A stretch of 58,290 nucleotides of DNA from JACDBE01 sp051002015. Its GTDB lineage: Bacteria; Actinomycetota; Acidimicrobiia; Spongiisociales; UBA5794. The DNA is taken from contig JBPCMS010000081.1 in the NCBI GenBank assembly GCA_051002015.1, positions 1-58,290 of the forward strand, read 5' to 3'. Each line of letters starts with the position of its first letter. Positions within the stretch are counted from its first letter, which is position 1. The notes below the pieces were generated by a model, which was not told the DNA's origin, did no database searches, and saw only the letters and a list, made by a program, of their open reading frames with translations. A program made the position numbers and the translations under genes. Below, one piece after another: positions 52,006-58,290 of the stretch.

Positions 52006-52883
52006 GCGACCGCGGTGCCGTCTTCGATCTGGGCTACAAGCCGCACGAGGGCCCCCGGCTGGGCAGGAGCGCCACGGTCAAGGCGACCATCAAGGACGGG
52101 GTGCGCCGGGTGCTCGGGCTGCGGCGCAGCATCCGCAAGAAGATCTTCCCCTGGGCGCTGTTCGCCATCGCCTTGCTCCCCGCCGTGGTCTTCGTCGGGC
52201 TGGTCTTCTTCACCAGCCAGCTCGCAATGTCCGAGGTGGTCGACACCCCCTTCGCCAACCACGCCAGCTACTTCGACCTGGCCGCGGTGTCGGTGCTCCT
52301 GTTCTCGGCGCTGGCCGGGCCCGAGTTGCTCATCCCCGACCGCACCGAGGGGGTGCTCAGCGTCTACGCCTCCCGACCCCTCACCGCCGGGGTCTACCTG
52401 GCGGCGCGGGCCGGCGCCCTCGCCATCGTGCTCGCCGGGTTCATGCTGCTCCCCCAGCTTCTCCTCTACCTCGGGTTCGGCGCCCTCCAACCGGGGGGCT
52501 TCGGCTCCAACCTGGTGTCGACCCTCGACGAGATCCCCAAGTTCGTCGGCGCCACCGTCGGCTACGTGGCGGGTTACGGCGCCCCCGCCCTGCTGGTGGG
52601 GGCGCTGGTGAAGCGGTCCTCGGTCGCCTCCGGCATCTACGTCGCCGCCATGTTCGTGCTCCAGGGCGCCGCCGCCGGGCTGGTCGAAGCCGGCACCACC
52701 GCCGCCGGGGCCCTTGCCCTGATCGACCACCCGGCCGCCGTCCGCGACGCCATCTACGACACCCAGACCATCCTGGTGGTGCACGACGCAGGTCTGGAGG
52801 TGTGGGTGTCGATCGCCGTGGTGGTGGCATTGGTGGCCCTGGCCGCGGTCGTTCCCCGGCGCCGCTACCGGAGCCTGATGTGA
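52002..52883 (+). CDS. ABC transporter permease (first)
   Basis: 293-residue membrane protein with about six hydrophobic segments after a basic, soluble start (KATIKDGVRRVLGLRRSIRK). LLIPDRTEGVLSVYASRPLT is the ABC-2-type block after TM2. The GTG overlaps the stop of the first ATPase gene (GTGA). Substrate unknown. Confidence 0.87.
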   Translation: MSDRGAVFDLGYKPHEGPRLGRSATVKATIKDGVRRVLGLRRSIRKKIFPWALFAIALLPAVVFVGLVFFTSQLAMSEVVDTPFANHASYFDLAAVSVLLFSALAGPELLIPDRTEGVLSVYASRPLTAGVYLAARAGALAIVLAGFMLLPQLLLYLGFGALQPGGFGSNLVSTLDEIPKFVGATVGYVAGYGAPALLVGALVKRSSVASGIYVAAMFVLQGAAAGLVEAGTTAAGALALIDHPAAVRDAIYDTQTILVVHDAGLEVWVSIAVVVALVALAAVVPRRRYRSLM

Positions 52884-53839
52884 TCGACGCCGGACACCCC
52901 GCCCACGGCCCGGCCCTGGTCGATTCGCCCACGGTTGAGATCAACGCCGTCTCCAAGTGGTTCGGGCAGAAGGTCGCCGTCTCCGGGCTCACCTGCTCGT
53001 TCGGCCCCGGGGTCACCGGTCTGCTCGGTCCGAACGGCGCAGGCAAGACCACGCTGTTGAGGATGCTCACCGGGCTGGCGATGCCGTCCGAAGGCACCGT
53101 CACCGTCCTCGGCTCGGAACCACGCAAGGACCCGAGGGTGTACGCCTCGATGGCGCTGGTCCCCGAGGAGAGCGCCATCTACGACGACTTCACCGCCGCC
53201 GAGGTGGTCCGGTACGCCGCCAAGCTGTCCGGTCGACCCGATCCCGATGCGGACGCCGTCCGGGTCATCGCCGCGGTGGAGCTGGAGGAGGACGCCGACC
53301 GCAAGGTGGGCGAGTTCTCCAAGGGGATGCGGCAGCGGGCCAAGGTGGCCGCCGCCCTCGCCAACGATCCGCTGATCCTGGTGCTCGACGAACCGCTCAA
53401 CGGCACCGACCCGGTGCAGCGCGCCCGCCTCATCAAGCTGTTCCGCGCCCTCGGCGACGAGGGCCGCACCGTGATCGTGTCCTCGCACATCCTCCAAGAG
53501 GTGGAGCGGATGACCGACCGGGTCATCGCCATGGTCGACGGCAAGCTGGCAGCCGCCGGTGACATCGCCGCCATCAGGGCCGCCATGGCCCACATCCCCT
53601 ACCGGGTGGTGGTGGACGCAAGCGACGTGCGCAAGCTGGGCTCGGCTCTGATCAGACACGACGACATCTCAGGGGTGCGGATCGAGAACGGGCGGCTCCA
53701 CGTCGAGACCACCAGCCTGCGGATCCTGGGCACCGAGGTCCCCGCCGTCGCCAAGGGCATCGGGGTCAGGCTCACCGGGTTCCGTCCCGAGGACGACTCG
53801 CTGGAGAGCGTGTTCCGCTACCTGGTGTCCAAGCGATGA
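52880..53839 (+). CDS. ABC transporter ATP-binding protein (second)
   Basis: 319-residue ATPase with Walker A GPNGAGKTT, signature FSKGMRQRAKVAAA, Walker B LILVLDEPLNGTDP and H-loop SSHILQE. The usual aspartate/Gly pair after Walker B is NGTD instead of AGLD. A soluble C-terminal domain of about 90 residues follows. The GTG overlaps the preceding permease stop (GTGA). Confidence 0.92.
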   Translation: MIDAGHPAHGPALVDSPTVEINAVSKWFGQKVAVSGLTCSFGPGVTGLLGPNGAGKTTLLRMLTGLAMPSEGTVTVLGSEPRKDPRVYASMALVPEESAIYDDFTAAEVVRYAAKLSGRPDPDADAVRVIAAVELEEDADRKVGEFSKGMRQRAKVAAALANDPLILVLDEPLNGTDPVQRARLIKLFRALGDEGRTVIVSSHILQEVERMTDRVIAMVDGKLAAAGDIAAIRAAMAHIPYRVVVDASDVRKLGSALIRHDDISGVRIENGRLHVETTSLRILGTEVPAVAKGIGVRLTGFRPEDDSLESVFRYLVSKR

Positions 53840-54588
53840 CGATCGCCCGCACCATCACCACGATGACCGTGCGCCAGGTGCTCGGTTTGCGCCGGTTCAT
53901 CTGGCTCGGGCTGCTCGCCCTTGCCCCCGCAGTGGTGCTGATCTTCGCCACCGCCCGGACCACCGAAGGAGGACGGACCGAGGCATCGGTCGGGGTGGTC
54001 TCCGGGATGTACTTCACCCTGGTGGTGCCCATTTTCTCTCTGGTGCTGGCCTCGTCGAGCCTCGGGGACGAGCGGCGGGAGCGGACCCTGTCCTTCATCG
54101 TGCTCCGTCCCATCTCGCGCGGCCGGATCGCCGCCGCCAAGATGGCGGGGGCGATCACCGCCGGCACCGCCGTTGCCGCCCTCGGCGCCTTCGCCGTCGG
54201 GCTGGTCATGGTGTTCCGGGGCGGGGGGTGGGGCTGGACCCTTCCGGTGCTGGTGGGCGGGCTGGTCGGGGTCGTCTCGTACTGCGGGCTGTTCCTACCC
54301 CTCGGCTACGTCAGCGAGCGGGCAACGCTGATCGGGCTGGCCTACGTGTTCATCTGGGAGACCGCCGTGGTCGGCACCCTTCCCGGGCTGTCCGCAACCT
54401 CGCCGTGGCGGATCGGGTTGAGCGCATTCGCCGGGCTCGCCCCGGACGAGGCGAGGGCGGTGATCGCCGACTTCACCCTGTCCAACGTCACCCCGGGGGC
54501 GGGTGGTGCGGTGGTCAAGGCGCTGGTGCTGGTGGTGCTGGGCACCGCAGCCACCACCTGGCTGCTGGCCAGGCGCGACAACGTCTGA
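53836..54588 (+). CDS. ABC transporter permease (second)
   Basis: 250-residue membrane protein with six hydrophobic segments; SLGDERRERTLSFIVLRPIS is the ABC-2 conserved loop, here of the ABC-2 family with RPISR. The ATG overlaps the second ATPase stop (ATGA). With the other three genes it probably forms one or two exporters; substrate unknown. murJ follows after 47 bases with its own -10 box. Confidence 0.87.
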   Translation: MTIARTITTMTVRQVLGLRRFIWLGLLALAPAVVLIFATARTTEGGRTEASVGVVSGMYFTLVVPIFSLVLASSSLGDERRERTLSFIVLRPISRGRIAAAKMAGAITAGTAVAALGAFAVGLVMVFRGGGWGWTLPVLVGGLVGVVSYCGLFLPLGYVSERATLIGLAYVFIWETAVVGTLPGLSATSPWRIGLSAFAGLAPDEARAVIADFTLSNVTPGAGGAVVKALVLVVLGTAATTWLLARRDNV

Positions 54589-54621
54589 CCGGGACGGCGA
54601 GGCGGAAGGGGACCGCTCCAC

Positions 54622-54627
54622 TAGCGT
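54622..54627 (+). promoter_or_regulatory. -10 box of murJ
   Basis: TAGCGT, eight bases before the GTG at 54636. Confidence 0.5.
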
Positions 54628-54635
54628 CCGCCCCT

Positions 54636-56207
54636 GTGAGCGAGGGCACCAGACAGATCCAGCGCAGGGTGGGCATCGCCGCCCTGATCGTCTCCGGCGG
54701 CGTGCTGATCTCCCGCCTGCTGGGGCAGGTACGCGACATCGTGTTCGCCGGCATGCTCGGCGCCTCCGGCGCCACCGACGTCTACGTCGCCGCCTTCCGC
54801 ATCCCCGACTTCCTCAACTACCTGCTCGCCGGCGGCTTCCTGTCGATCACCTTCATCCCGATGTTCGCCCGGTACCTGGCGGACGACGACGAGGCCGGGG
54901 GATGGCGGGCGTTGACCTCGATCATCCGACCGCTGACCATCGCCATCACCGCCCTGGTCGCCATCGGCTGGGTGTTCACGCCGGCGGTGATCAGCCGGCT
55001 CTTCCCCGACTTCTCCGCAGAACAGCTCGCCGAGGCGGTGCGGCTCACCAGGATCGTGCTCCCCGCCCAGGTCTTCTTCGTGGTGGGGGCGCTGTTCAGC
55101 GCCGTCCAGTACGCCAAGGGCCGGTTCGTCATCCCCACCATCGCCCCCATCGCCTACAACCTGGGGATCATCGGCGGCGGGCTGCTCCACCCGGTGGTGA
55201 CCGGAGGCGACCCGTCTCCCGAGGGGTTCATCTGGGGGGCCCTGGTCGGAGCCTTCATCGGGAACTTCCTGCTCCAGTGGTGGGGGGCGGGGCGGGCCGG
55301 GATGCGGTGGGTGCCGGGCACGCCGTGGAACCACCCCGCCGTGTTCGAGTATCTCGCCATCGCCCTGCCGTTGATGATCGGCCAGTCGGTCGTGGTGCTC
55401 GACGAGACCTTCATGAGCGTGTTCGGCAACCGAGTGGGTGAGGCCAGCCAGACCCACCTCCAATACGCCAGGCGCACCATGCTGGTCCCGGTCGGCGCCC
55501 TGGGTCAGGCGGCGGGGGTCGCCGCCTTCCCCTTCCTCGCCCGCCTCTTCGCCGAGGGCAGACAGAAGGCGCTGGCCGACTCGGTCGACCGCACGCTGCG
55601 CATCCTGCTGGTGTTGTCGCTCGCTGCCACCGGGCTGACCATGGCGCTGACCCAACCGGTGATCAGGACGCTGTTCGAGCGGGGATCGTTCACCGCCGCC
55701 GACACCGTCGCCACCGCATCCGCCCTGTTCTTCTACGCCCTCGCCATCCCGGCGTGGGGGGCGTTGCAGATCTACAGCCGGGGGTTCTACGCCCGGAGGG
55801 AGATGTGGACCCCGGTGGTGATCGGCACCGTTGCTTCGGTGGTCGCCGTTCCCCTCTACCTGGCCCTCCAGGGGCGGTACGGGCTCGACGGGGTGGCGGG
55901 GGCCTCGTCGCTGATCCTGACGCTGTACACGCTGGTGCTGGGGGTTGCCTGGTACCGCCGGGTGGGCGACGGGGGACGGGCGGGCACCATGCTGGCCGGC
56001 CCCGCCCGGAGCGTTCCCCTCATCGCCGCCGGTTCGGCCGCGGCGTATGCGATGGGCCTGCTGGTTGCCCGCGGCCTCGGGCACGGGTGGTGGGCAGGGG
56101 TCATCGCCGTGCTGGTCGGCGCGGCCGCTTTCGCCACCGTCGGGCTGGCCCTGGGCGGCCTGCTCCACGACCGCTTCGGGCGGGCACCGGCCATCTCGGT
56201 CGATTGA
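54636..56207 (+). CDS. murJ: Lipid II flippase MurJ (MviN)
   Basis: 523-residue MATE-like flippase that moves lipid II across the membrane for cell-wall synthesis. About 14 hydrophobic segments; SRLLGQVRDIVFAGMLGASG and TDVYVAAFRIPDFLNYLLAG near the N-terminus are the family signature, with FLSITFIPMFARYL. The first 14 residues (EGTRQIQRRVG) are cytoplasmic. No C-terminal kinase-like domain as in mycobacterial MviN. GTG start, leaderless. Confidence 0.93.
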   Translation: MSEGTRQIQRRVGIAALIVSGGVLISRLLGQVRDIVFAGMLGASGATDVYVAAFRIPDFLNYLLAGGFLSITFIPMFARYLADDDEAGGWRALTSIIRPLTIAITALVAIGWVFTPAVISRLFPDFSAEQLAEAVRLTRIVLPAQVFFVVGALFSAVQYAKGRFVIPTIAPIAYNLGIIGGGLLHPVVTGGDPSPEGFIWGALVGAFIGNFLLQWWGAGRAGMRWVPGTPWNHPAVFEYLAIALPLMIGQSVVVLDETFMSVFGNRVGEASQTHLQYARRTMLVPVGALGQAAGVAAFPFLARLFAEGRQKALADSVDRTLRILLVLSLAATGLTMALTQPVIRTLFERGSFTAADTVATASALFFYALAIPAWGALQIYSRGFYARREMWTPVVIGTVASVVAVPLYLALQGRYGLDGVAGASSLILTLYTLVLGVAWYRRVGDGGRAGTMLAGPARSVPLIAAGSAAAYAMGLLVARGLGHGWWAGVIAVLVGAAAFATVGLALGGLLHDRFGRAPAISVD

Positions 56208-56249
56208 CGTGGTACCCCGACCGGGTCGGCGGGTGCGCTGCCCCTCAGC

Positions 56250-56669
56250 TCAGATCGAGGGCGGGTAGACCCCGGCGTCCTTTGCCTTGGCGGTCTGCCA
56301 GAAGATGTCGGCGATCTCGTCGATCAGATCGAGCAGCTTCTGCCCATCGGCCGGGTCGACCGACTTCTTGGCGTTGCCCGCCTGGAGGATCGCCCGCCAG
56401 AACAGGTCGTCGAGTTGGGCGAACTGCTTGCGGTGCTCGGCGGTGAAGAAGTCGGTCCACAGCACCGAGAGGTGGTGCTTGACCAGCTCGGCCCGCTCCT
56501 CCTTGATGGCGATCGCCCTGGCCCGGAACACGTCGTCGTCCGATGCCTGGTACTTCTCGGCCGCCTTGAACACGGACATCGCTTCGATCTTTGCCTGGGC
56601 AGGGTCGTACACCCCGCAGAACAGATCGCAGTGGGCGTGGGCGACACGGCTTGGTTGGAACAGACCCAT
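56250..56669 (-). CDS. sodN: Nickel superoxide dismutase precursor
   Basis: 139-residue precursor. A 12-residue propeptide (MGLFQPSRVAHA) precedes His13, which becomes His1 of the mature enzyme after cleavage. The Ni hook reads HCDLFCGVYDPAQ: Cys14 and Cys18 (mature Cys2 and Cys6) and Tyr21 are present, but Phe17 replaces the usual Pro5. The rest is the four-helix bundle of the family. The ATG at 56669 has GAGGAGG seven bases upstream. Divergent from its maturation protease. Confidence 0.93.
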   Translation of the reverse strand: MGLFQPSRVAHAHCDLFCGVYDPAQAKIEAMSVFKAAEKYQASDDDVFRARAIAIKEERAELVKHHLSVLWTDFFTAEHRKQFAQLDDLFWRAILQAGNAKKSVDPADGQKLLDLIDEIADIFWQTAKAKDAGVYPPSI

Positions 56670-56722
56670 GGTTCGGGACCTCCTCGGTGCGTCGGGGGAC
56701 CATACCCCACCCGACCCCGCCG

Positions 56723-56728
56723 TACACT
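56723..56728 (+). promoter_or_regulatory. -10 box of sodX
   Basis: TACACT, six bases before the ATG at 56735; lies in the 65-base gap between sodN and sodX. Confidence 0.55.
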
Positions 56729-56734
56729 CGCCGG

Positions 56735-57217
56735 ATGGCCACCGGGATGACCAGGCGGCGAGTGTTGCTGACCGCAGGGCTGCTCGGCCCGGCGGTGGTG
56801 CTGACCTCACGGCTCCGCCGCTACGAGATCGCCGAGCGTTCGATGGAGCCCGGTCTCCGGCCGGGCGACTACGTGATGACGGTGGCGATGCGGCGGGCAC
56901 CGCGGCGGGGCGACGTGGTCATCCTCACCGGCCCGCACCTGCCTGGGCTCGAGCTGGTGAAGCGGGTGGTGGGGCTGGCGGGCGAGACGGTGGCGATCAC
57001 CGGGGGCCGGCTCCTCGTCGACCGGGACGAGGCAGCGGATCGATGGGGGCACGGACCGGCCACGGCCGACGGGGAATGGCCGGTACCCGCAGGCCACGTG
57101 TTCGTGATCGGCGACAACCGCCCCCTGTCGTCGGGCGACTCGCCCACCACCGGACCGGTGCCGGTGGAAGCAGTGCGGTGGCGGGTGGTGGGCCGGTACC
57201 GGCGGCGCCGGAAGTAG
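56735..57217 (+). CDS. sodX: Nickel superoxide dismutase maturation protease
   Basis: 160-residue signal-peptidase-type protease that removes the sodN propeptide so nickel can bind. Ser36 in ERSMEPGLRPGD and Lys76 in ELVKRVVGLAGE form the Ser-Lys dyad; FVIGDNRPLSSGDS is the third conserved block. One N-terminal hydrophobic stretch (VLLTAGLLGPAVVL). Paired, divergent arrangement with sodN is usual in actinobacteria. Confidence 0.9.
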   Translation: MATGMTRRRVLLTAGLLGPAVVLTSRLRRYEIAERSMEPGLRPGDYVMTVAMRRAPRRGDVVILTGPHLPGLELVKRVVGLAGETVAITGGRLLVDRDEAADRWGHGPATADGEWPVPAGHVFVIGDNRPLSSGDSPTTGPVPVEAVRWRVVGRYRRRRK

Positions 57218-57228
57218 GTCCTGGTTCC

Positions 57229-57283
57229 GGCCAACCTAAGGTTCCCGGGTGTCGCCACGACACGCGATCCGCTGAAGTTCGGC
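57229..57283 (+). repeat. Family C palindromic repeat, copy C2
   Basis: GGCCAACCTAAGGTTCCC, the hairpin GTGTCG-CCA-CGACAC, and GCTGAAGTTCGGCG. First of three units in the sodX-methyltransferase gap. Confidence 0.85.
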
Positions 57284-57301
57284 GAGCGGCGCCAGTTTTT
57301 G

Positions 57302-57355
57302 TCGAACCTCAGGTTCTGCGTACCCCTGGCGAGTACCAATCCGCTTGAGTTCGGA
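57302..57355 (+). repeat. Family B palindromic repeat, copy B3
   Basis: TCGAACCTCAGGTTCTGCG with the same core as B1 and ending CGCTTGAGTTCGGA; 18 bases after C2. Confidence 0.85.
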
Positions 57356-57373
57356 AGCTGGGTGGACCGTGCC

Positions 57374-57429
57374 GGCCAACCTAAGGTTCTGCGTACCCCT
57401 GGCGAGTACCAATCCGCTTGAGTTCGGAG
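57374..57429 (+). repeat. Family B palindromic repeat, copy B4
   Basis: GGCCAACCTAAGGTTCTGCG with the B core; the methyltransferase stop lies in its first palindrome. Confidence 0.85.
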
Positions 57430-58067
57430 GAGCGGGGTCGCTCGGCGGGGCGCCGGGCGATCATCACGATGTCGATGGCATCGACCGTCCCGCCCTCGAC
57501 GGCGACCGGGCGCCGCACCGGACCAAGCCTCTCGATGTCGAAGGCGGAGAAGTCGGCGGCGAGATCGGCCTCGACGAACAGCACGTCGGGGATCTGGGGC
57601 CCGCCGATCCCGTGCTCCAGGTTGTCGGCATGATGGGCGATCAGGAACACCATCCCGCCGGGGGCTACTGCGGAGGCGGCGGCGGCGTGGACGACGGCGC
57701 GCTGTTCGGGGACCAGCTGCAGGTACGACAGCAGCACCAGGTCGAAAGCATTACCGGGCGGAGCCCATGTGGTGAGATCGGCGGTCACGGTCTCCACCTC
57801 GACGCCGGCGGCGGTGGCGGCGGCGCGGGTCTGCTCGCCGGCGATCGGGGACAGATCGACGGCAGTCACCCGGTGGCCCTGCGTGGCCAGCCACACCGCG
57901 TTGCGGCCCTGGCCGGCGCCAAGATCGAGCACCGAGCACGGAGCCAACCCGGCGAGGTACTCGGCGACGAACCGGTTGGGCTCCTGCCCGAAGACGGTCC
58001 GGTCACCGCCGAACCGGTCGTCCCAGTAGGCGCGGCGCCCCTCGGGGGTGGGGAGGATCCACGACAC
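57381..58067 (-). CDS. SAM-dependent methyltransferase, TehB-like
   Basis: 228-residue class I methyltransferase. SAM motif I is VLDLGAGQGRNAVWLA near residues 46-61, motif II VTAVDLSPIA, and a later LVLLSYLQLVPE block, a pattern near TehB/thiopurine methyltransferase-like enzymes that act on small molecules. The GTG at 58067 follows GGGG at about 12 bases and starts the family-like sequence SWILPTPEGRRAYWDDRFG; longer in-frame starts would overlap the divergent gene. The last 16 residues (ELKRIGTRQGYAEP) are coded by repeat B4. Confidence 0.82.
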   Translation of the reverse strand: MSWILPTPEGRRAYWDDRFGGDRTVFGQEPNRFVAEYLAGLAPCSVLDLGAGQGRNAVWLATQGHRVTAVDLSPIAGEQTRAAATAAGVEVETVTADLTTWAPPGNAFDLVLLSYLQLVPEQRAVVHAAAASAVAPGGMVFLIAHHADNLEHGIGGPQIPDVLFVEADLAADFSAFDIERLGPVRRPVAVEGGTVDAIDIVMIARRPAERPRSSELKRIGTRQGYAEP

Positions 58068-58148
58068 GGTCAGGGCGCCCCGGTGTGCTCGCCGCCGCCG
58101 ATCGACATCGGCGGACCATACCGAAGTCCCGTACCGCCCGGCGCCGTA

Positions 58149-58154
58149 TACACT
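58149..58154 (+). promoter_or_regulatory. -10 box of a leaderless promoter
   Basis: TACACT (within TATACACT), ten bases before the GTG at 58165. Confidence 0.4.
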
Positions 58155-58164
58155 CGCCGACCTC

Positions 58165-58290
58165 GTGAGACCACTACGCCTCCTGCTCATCGCGCTCGTC
58201 CTCAGCCTCGGCGGCGCCACCCGTGGGGGTGGAGACGAGGGCGGCCCGGACACAACAAAAACCCCCGCGTTCACAACAAACAAGCTGGTG
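58165..58290 (+). CDS. Start of a secreted protein (partial)
   Basis: Forty-two codons without stop up to the window end. The start MRPLRLLLIALVLSLGGA is a signal peptide; the next residues are Gly/Asp-rich then Thr-rich (DTTKTPAFTTN). No domain is visible yet. Confidence 0.45.
   Translation, partial: MRPLRLLLIALVLSLGGATRGGGDEGGPDTTKTPAFTTNKLV

Noticed and set aside
57229..57429. Three similar units in a row, suggestive of a CRISPR array
   Set aside because: Units are themselves palindromic and of two types, the gaps (about 18 bases) are too short and irregular for spacers, and no cas gene is present.

Overview
The window is 58 kb of high-GC bacterial chromosome with dense, mostly housekeeping genes. 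Evidence for an actinobacterium: GC-rich codon use, a nickel superoxide dismutase with its maturation protease (sodN/sodX), a MurA with Asp in place of the catalytic Cys (as in mycobacteria), ppk1 next to a MutT1-type Nudix/histidine-phosphatase fusion, GatCAB plus GltX, and very many genes whose start codon lies 6-10 bases after a TANNNT -10 box (leaderless transcripts). I would guess an uncultured Actinomycetota such as Acidimicrobiia, but the class is inference. No rRNA, tRNA, phage, complete transposon or CRISPR array was found.

Layout. 1-4035 (minus): a tight operon of a small membrane protein, a cytochrome c lipoprotein, ilvE, an unknown 173-aa protein, an FAH-family enzyme and gltX (cut by the edge). 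4178-5140 (plus): MauE-like protein and pgpA. 5196-8474: serA, a DUF983 protein and an amino-acid permease. 8574-11324: ppc. 11369-12428: palindromic repeats (family A) around a broken AbiEi/DUF559-type gene. 12451-14180: two alpha/beta-hydrolase-fold proteins without the usual nucleophile serine. 14257-17505: gatCAB. 17770-19524: SLC13-type transporter with RCK_C domains. 19511-22520: dapC-dapD-dapE, overlapping by start/stop codons. 22583-27716: small membrane proteins, an MFS exporter, ligA. 27757-29987: iscS-like desulfurase and mnmA, with a strongly structured possible RNA gene upstream. 30311-33122: SRPBCC protein, enoyl-CoA hydratase, meaB, NifU-type scaffold. 33216-35845: SpoIID-like protein and murA. 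36490-39452: ppk1 and mutT1-like. 39459-43156: EamA transporter, KANL3-like hydrolase, pgl, AlkZ-like winged-helix protein. 43310-47012: lipoprotein and a deoC operon with one full and one truncated aldehyde dehydrogenase. 47086-49053: membrane proteins. 49383-50888: a metG gene with different codon use and a structured leader, probably acquired. 51100-56207: a double ABC transporter operon followed by murJ. 56250-57217: divergent sodN/sodX. 57381-58067: a methyltransferase. 58165-58290: start of a secreted protein.

Functionally the region covers lysine/peptidoglycan precursor supply (dapCDE, murA, murJ), indirect Gln/Asn tRNA charging (gltX, gatCAB), sulfur relay to tRNA and Fe-S proteins (desulfurase, mnmA, NifU), polyphosphate (ppk1) and oxidative-stress defence (sodN, mutT1-like).

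The main unexplained structure is two families of dispersed imperfect palindromes in intergenic DNA. Family A (about 53 bp, AACTTTGAGCG...CGCTCAAAGTT) brackets the broken DUF559-type gene in inverted orientation. Family B/C (about 50-57 bp) occurs singly, in tandem and as a three-unit cluster. Three genes end inside these elements.
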